From: an uncultured Bacteroidota bacterium
Lineage (GTDB): Bacteria > Bacteroidota > Bacteroidia > Chitinophagales > Chitinophagaceae
Reading direction: 5' to 3'
Assembly: GCA_903912435.1 (NCBI GenBank)
Contig: CAIWHI010000271.1
Span: 62,001 to 126,000 of the forward strand
Length of the DNA stretch: 64,000 nucleotides
Shown here: positions 60,268-64,000 of the stretch, in pieces
Layout of the letters: each line of letters begins with the position of its first letter
How positions within the stretch are numbered: the first letter of the stretch is position 1
Position numbers and translations under genes: made by a program
The notes under the pieces: model-generated
What the model saw: the letters and a program-made list of their open reading frames with translations, nothing else
Database searches by the model: none
What the model was told of the DNA's origin: nothing

Positions 60268-61143
60268 ATGACCGAAAGATATTTCGAGAAATTCCCTACT
60301 ATAAACTACGCTAACACGGTTGCTGTAAACATCACAGAACGCACCAAAGTGCTTAGTTCTGCTTTCGCTAATCCGTTTAATTATTACAGGTATGATGTAG
60401 TTAATAACGAAAGACCGGACACACTGGCAAATCGTTTCTATAACGATGAATATATGTCTTGGATCTTATACTTGACAAATAATGTTTCAGATCCTTATTA
60501 TGAATGGTATATGGATCAGCAGACGTTTAGTAATTTTATTACTCTGAAATACGGTTCTCTACAGCTTGCATCTTCTAAAATAGCATTATACCGTAATAAT
60601 TGGTATCAGAACATTGACCCATACTCGATTTCTTATTACAATGCTTTAACACCATCGCTTCAGAAATATTATGAACCAGTATTGCCCAGCGATGCTTATG
60701 CCACATCACCCATGGCTTATAGAAGAAAGAGAGAAGATTGGAAGATCACTACCAATTCGATCGTAAACTATGGAGTGGCAAATGGTTCATTCAATAATGA
60801 CGAAATAGTAATGGTTAATTTCGATGGTGCGCACACCGGTCAAGGGCAGGTCTGTTTTGCTAACTCATCGAGCGTTTCACTTCAGCACGTCTCTGGTTAC
60901 ACTACCGGTATAACCATCACAGGATCTAGTTATCTTTATGGCACAGAAAGCCAAACTAACACTGTATTCACTGCAGCAACAACACTCGTAAACAACATAG
61001 TGCCTGCCGAATCTTCTTATTGGTCCCCTGTTTATTATTACGACTATGAACAAGAACAGAACGAAGCCAATAAGTCCATCGTAGTACTTAATCCACAGTA
61101 CACCGCGCTGATGGCAAGCCAACTTAGAAGTCTATTGAAATAA
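60268..61143 (+). CDS. 53: Baseplate wedge protein gp53
   Basis: 291 residues. I use the ATG at 60268 (MTERYFEKFPTINYANTVAV), five bases after the gp48 stop, rather than an upstream frame overlapping gp48. RPDTLANRFYNDEYMSWILY, LTNNVSDPYYEWYMD and LKYGSLQLASSKIALYRNNW match the gp53 family. T4 gp53 (196) joins wedges to the hub. The extra C-terminal 90 residues include a beta module and YWSPVYYYDYEQEQNEANKS. Confidence 0.85.
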   Translation: MTERYFEKFPTINYANTVAVNITERTKVLSSAFANPFNYYRYDVVNNERPDTLANRFYNDEYMSWILYLTNNVSDPYYEWYMDQQTFSNFITLKYGSLQLASSKIALYRNNWYQNIDPYSISYYNALTPSLQKYYEPVLPSDAYATSPMAYRRKREDWKITTNSIVNYGVANGSFNNDEIVMVNFDGAHTGQGQVCFANSSSVSLQHVSGYTTGITITGSSYLYGTESQTNTVFTAATTLVNNIVPAESSYWSPVYYYDYEQEQNEANKSIVVLNPQYTALMASQLRSLLK

Positions 61144-62372
61144 TGTCCGGATCAATAATGGCTGGTAACTTAAATATCAAGAGCTTAGTGGTAATATCTC
61201 CTCGTGGGACTTACATTATACCGCCATCTCAGACTTCTCTTTCGATTTATGAAAGCATCTTTACACCGGGTATAGTTTGTGATGCTACAATCGTCGACTT
61301 CAAAGATGCACTGGGTCAGATGATCATGACCGGAGATGAGTTCTTACTCGTTTCACTTGAAACACCGGTCAGTGGCACGACAATCGACTATGTGTTCCAT
61401 GTAGATAATCTAACGAATGTTCAATCTGTCGGTGCACAAAAGGTCAAAACTTATACACTGACTTGTGTCTCAGAAGAAGCCATGACTTCAAAGATCAATT
61501 TTGGTAAGGGCTATAATGATCTGTGTTCTAATATCATAGCCGATATCCACAAGAACTATCTAAAGAGCGGTAAACAAATCATAACCGAACCAACCGTAGG
61601 TCAGCAGAACATAGTCATTACACCTAGGACAGGATTTGATGCTATTAGGTTGGTCAAGACCAGATCGGTATCTTCTGTTAATAAATCTTCTCTGTACACC
61701 TACTTCGAGACCAGACAAAACAATGCTTCTGTGTTTAAGTTCGTTACCATCGAATCACTGTTTAAGAACAGCATCGTAAAAAGTTTCAGACAGGCTGATA
61801 CACAAGGCATCAACTCGAAAGCAAGAGATGATGATAATATCTTGGCTTACAAGGTGGTCAATCAATTTTCTGCTACCGAGAAGATCACTCTTGGTGGAGC
61901 TAGGAAGATTGTCGATTTAGATGGTACCACACAAATCTATAACTCGAAAATAGTAAACACTGTCGATACGAACTATGCTGATGGTGGTTTATCTATCGCT
62001 TCTGCTACTTCGAATGTATTCACACAAGCTTATACTTCGGCCAATCCGATGCTAACTAGCTTTTATGTAGACAACTTTGTTAGACCGCAGAACAACATAC
62101 CTCAGTACAGCCCTGATCAACAGGCATATGCCTCTTTAATGCTTCAGAATAGTCTTAAAATCAGAGTTCCAGGAGATCTGGTGCTAACCGCCGGTTCTAT
62201 GATTAATTGTACTATCATTGATAAAAACGAGTTAAACATCAAAGAAGACCCGCTGCTTTCCGGCAAGTTCTTGGTCGCCAGAATCCATCATAAGATTGGT
62301 AGGATCGAAGAAAGCCCAAGGTATACATGCGTAATGGAACTGCTTAAGGGCAAATATAATGAGGGCGTATAA
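61143..62372 (+). CDS. 27: Baseplate hub protein gp27
   Basis: 409 residues, like T4 gp27 (391). The N-terminus (SLSIYESIFTPGIVCDATIV) and later blocks (QKVKTYTLTCVSEEAMTSKI; ALQNSLKIRVPGDL-like LMLQNSLKIRVPGDLVLTAG) resemble the hub family, which forms the trimeric base of the needle with gp5. The start overlaps the gp53 stop (TAATG) and the end overlaps gp5 (TAATG). Confidence 0.8.
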   Translation: MSGSIMAGNLNIKSLVVISPRGTYIIPPSQTSLSIYESIFTPGIVCDATIVDFKDALGQMIMTGDEFLLVSLETPVSGTTIDYVFHVDNLTNVQSVGAQKVKTYTLTCVSEEAMTSKINFGKGYNDLCSNIIADIHKNYLKSGKQIITEPTVGQQNIVITPRTGFDAIRLVKTRSVSSVNKSSLYTYFETRQNNASVFKFVTIESLFKNSIVKSFRQADTQGINSKARDDDNILAYKVVNQFSATEKITLGGARKIVDLDGTTQIYNSKIVNTVDTNYADGGLSIASATSNVFTQAYTSANPMLTSFYVDNFVRPQNNIPQYSPDQQAYASLMLQNSLKIRVPGDLVLTAGSMINCTIIDKNELNIKEDPLLSGKFLVARIHHKIGRIEESPRYTCVMELLKGKYNEGV

Positions 62373-63964
62373 TGAATAATCCTTCTCACAAAGTTTATGG
62401 TTGGTGGATAGGTGTAGTTGTAGACGTAAAAGATCCGTTCGAATCAGGACGTGTGAAGATCAGAGCTTACGGCTTACACGATGATAAAGTCAACATCCCC
62501 GATTCTTCTCTTCCATGGGCTCTGACAGTTCAATCAGTCGATTCTGCTGCAATTGGCAAGATTGGTACTGCAGCTGTAGGGTTAGTTGTTGGTTCCAGGG
62601 TAATTGGTTTCTGGGCTGATGCCGATCACCAGCTTCCAATCGTCTGGGGTTCCATCGGTAAAGCCGGTGATCCAATTGCAGGTCAGTTAGAATTCGGTGC
62701 ACCAAAGGTAGATCCATTACTAGGTAGTGCACCTGCTAGATCTAAAGGTTCAATGCAGTACCCCAACAATCCATATACCTATTTGTTCGGTTCTCGTACT
62801 CCTATCTCATCGATTGATTCTGGCGCAGCTAACATCTTTAGTGTATCTGATACTACTGGTGTGAATACTTCTACAGCCGTAATGAAGGATATGAGGTTTG
62901 CTACTAATCCGACTATCGGCAATCAGTCTCCGAATAACAATTGTCCTATCAGCAAAATGCTAAGTCAGATCGATCCTCTTGGTATCAACTCATCTCTTAA
63001 GTGCTTACCATCTGCTTTCGACTTACTCAAGGCCCTCTTAGATCTAGCTACGAATCTGTCTAAGGCTTTCATTGGTATGATAGCTGCTGCTATAAGAAAT
63101 GCGATTCTAAAGTTAATGCAAAAGCTGGGCTTGCAGAAAGTTCTTACGATTCTGAACCAAGTAGCTCAGACGATTGGTAATGTTAAAGGTCTACTCGATC
63201 AACTCCTCGCTCAAGCTTGCGGCATCAATGCAATTACCATGGGCGTATTCAACACTGTGGACATGGCCCTGGCCACTGCAATGAATGCCATCAATACCGC
63301 TGCGGGTATTATCTATAGCTTCCCTGCTGCTGTTGCAAACCTCTCCGGTGATGCCGCTAGTGCGTTGCTTAACAGCGTCGTTACTTACCCGCTCGCTTCG
63401 ATAGCTACTGCTTTCACCGCTGCACCTCCATCCGTTTCTACCGCTGCTCCAAGCAATTATGTTAGAAAGTATAGTTCATCTGATCAGTATCCAGGTTATA
63501 TTGTATGGGTCGATCCAAACGGTAGTGGAGCTCCAGTATATACACCTAGGAATGGTGAACCTAACTTCATTTCTGCTTCTCAGCATTCTTCTTATGTAAT
63601 GGAAAATGCTATCCTTGGTCCATTAGAAGCTGGTATCCTAAGCGGTAACTTAACAGGCGCTACATTCTCGACGATGCTATCCAATGCAGCACAGGCCGGT
63701 AAAGCTTTGGCAGTGTCTATGCTCTTAGGAGCCGGATTCAATTTGGCAGCTGGTCTGGCTTCTTCTGCTACTTCTGTTCCAGCGATAGCAAATGACCTGG
63801 TCAATGATAACATCATGATAGCTTCTGCAGCAAGTGTGGTACCTGATGCTACTAGAGCTGTAAATAAGTTCATACAAAACCAGGCCCTCGCAGTACAGAA
63901 GTCAATAAGAATGAGGATGATGGTATCGAATACGCCGGTCCTACCCGGTTCTTGCACGATCTAA
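62372..63964 (+). CDS. 5: Baseplate hub protein gp5 without lysozyme domain
   Basis: 530 residues. The N-terminal OB-fold (YGWWIGVVVDVKDPFESGRV, then KIRAYGLHDD and SRVIGFWADADHQLPIVWGS) is the conserved part of T4 gp5. T4 gp5 then carries a lysozyme and a beta-helix needle. Here neither is visible; instead there is a long Ala-rich helical region (residues 200-330) and an Ala/Ser-rich C-terminus. Peptidoglycan cutting may be supplied by the glucosaminidase protein at 53170-54807. The needle tip may be separate. Confidence 0.8.
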   Translation: MNNPSHKVYGWWIGVVVDVKDPFESGRVKIRAYGLHDDKVNIPDSSLPWALTVQSVDSAAIGKIGTAAVGLVVGSRVIGFWADADHQLPIVWGSIGKAGDPIAGQLEFGAPKVDPLLGSAPARSKGSMQYPNNPYTYLFGSRTPISSIDSGAANIFSVSDTTGVNTSTAVMKDMRFATNPTIGNQSPNNNCPISKMLSQIDPLGINSSLKCLPSAFDLLKALLDLATNLSKAFIGMIAAAIRNAILKLMQKLGLQKVLTILNQVAQTIGNVKGLLDQLLAQACGINAITMGVFNTVDMALATAMNAINTAAGIIYSFPAAVANLSGDAASALLNSVVTYPLASIATAFTAAPPSVSTAAPSNYVRKYSSSDQYPGYIVWVDPNGSGAPVYTPRNGEPNFISASQHSSYVMENAILGPLEAGILSGNLTGATFSTMLSNAAQAGKALAVSMLLGAGFNLAAGLASSATSVPAIANDLVNDNIMIASAASVVPDATRAVNKFIQNQALAVQKSIRMRMMVSNTPVLPGSCTI

Positions 63965-63973
63965 GGAAATATT

Positions 63974-64000
63974 ATGACAGACCAGCGTTACTCTAATTCT
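63974..64000 (+). CDS. Partial gene at window edge
   Basis: The ATG at 63974 with AAGGAAATATT upstream opens a frame (MTDQRYSNS) running off the window. It lies nine bases after gp5. Identity unknown. Confidence 0.5.

Overview
The window is a continuous piece of a large T4-like tailed phage genome (Caudoviricetes, myovirus). Almost every T4 late core gene between the baseplate hub and the portal is present in recognisable form: gp4, gp5, gp6, a gp7-like protein, gp8, gp13 to gp20, gp26, a gp51-like frame, gp27, gp48, gp53, gp54 and gp67. The cluster gp33-gp59-gp32 is also there. Nothing suggests a prophage: there is no integrase, no attachment site and no bacterial flank. The host cannot be named from the sequence.

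Layout. (1) 1-44,858, minus strand: one long late block in T4 order. Read from right to left it runs gp6, gp7-like, gp8, two giant baseplate/fibre-base proteins, a large tail-fibre and adhesin locus (14-31 kb), gp13, gp14, gp15, gp16, gp17, gp18, gp19, gp20 and gp67. Matches to the T4-type late promoter (TATAAATA or TAATAAATA) precede many of these genes. (2) 44.9-51.3 kb: an accessory region of small genes on both strands. It has a divergent control region near 48 kb, an AAA ATPase, a DUF932 protein, a hexapeptide-repeat protein, several microproteins and a tRNA-Arg(UCU). (3) 51.3-53.1 kb, plus strand: gp33, gp59 and gp32, ending in a strong bidirectional terminator. (4) 53.2-59.2 kb, minus strand: two hub-associated proteins (one with a glucosaminidase domain), a holin-like protein, a gp51-like frame, gp26, gp54, an unassigned conserved protein and gp4. 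(5) 59.3-64 kb, plus strand: gp48, gp53, gp27 and gp5, started from divergent late promoters.

The most unusual features are these. The large terminase gene is broken inside its Walker A motif by an atypically split intein (about 40 + 125 residues), with a free-standing Vsr-like nuclease gene between the halves. The portal gene carries a second, in-frame intein with no obvious nuclease. The gp26 gene ends in an in-register T TTT TTT slippery heptamer that would fuse it by -1 frameshifting to a gp51-like frame lacking its own ATG, like the G/GT tail chaperones of other phages. Six sigma70-like promoters in the accessory region share a 17-bp spacer, and five of them carry a CATAGC-type palindrome about 11-12 bp upstream of the -35. 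A small MGLDM-family gene has two in-frame amber codons but is otherwise intact. The fibre locus contains a 14-repeat RCC1-like protein and a glycosyltransferase-methyltransferase fusion.

Together the genes describe the late half of a lytic cycle: gp32, gp33 and gp59 couple replication to late transcription; gp16, gp17 and gp20 package DNA; gp13, gp14, gp15, gp18 and gp19 build the neck and tail; and the baseplate and fibre genes give host recognition. All functional names come from reading protein sequence by eye; no database search was run.
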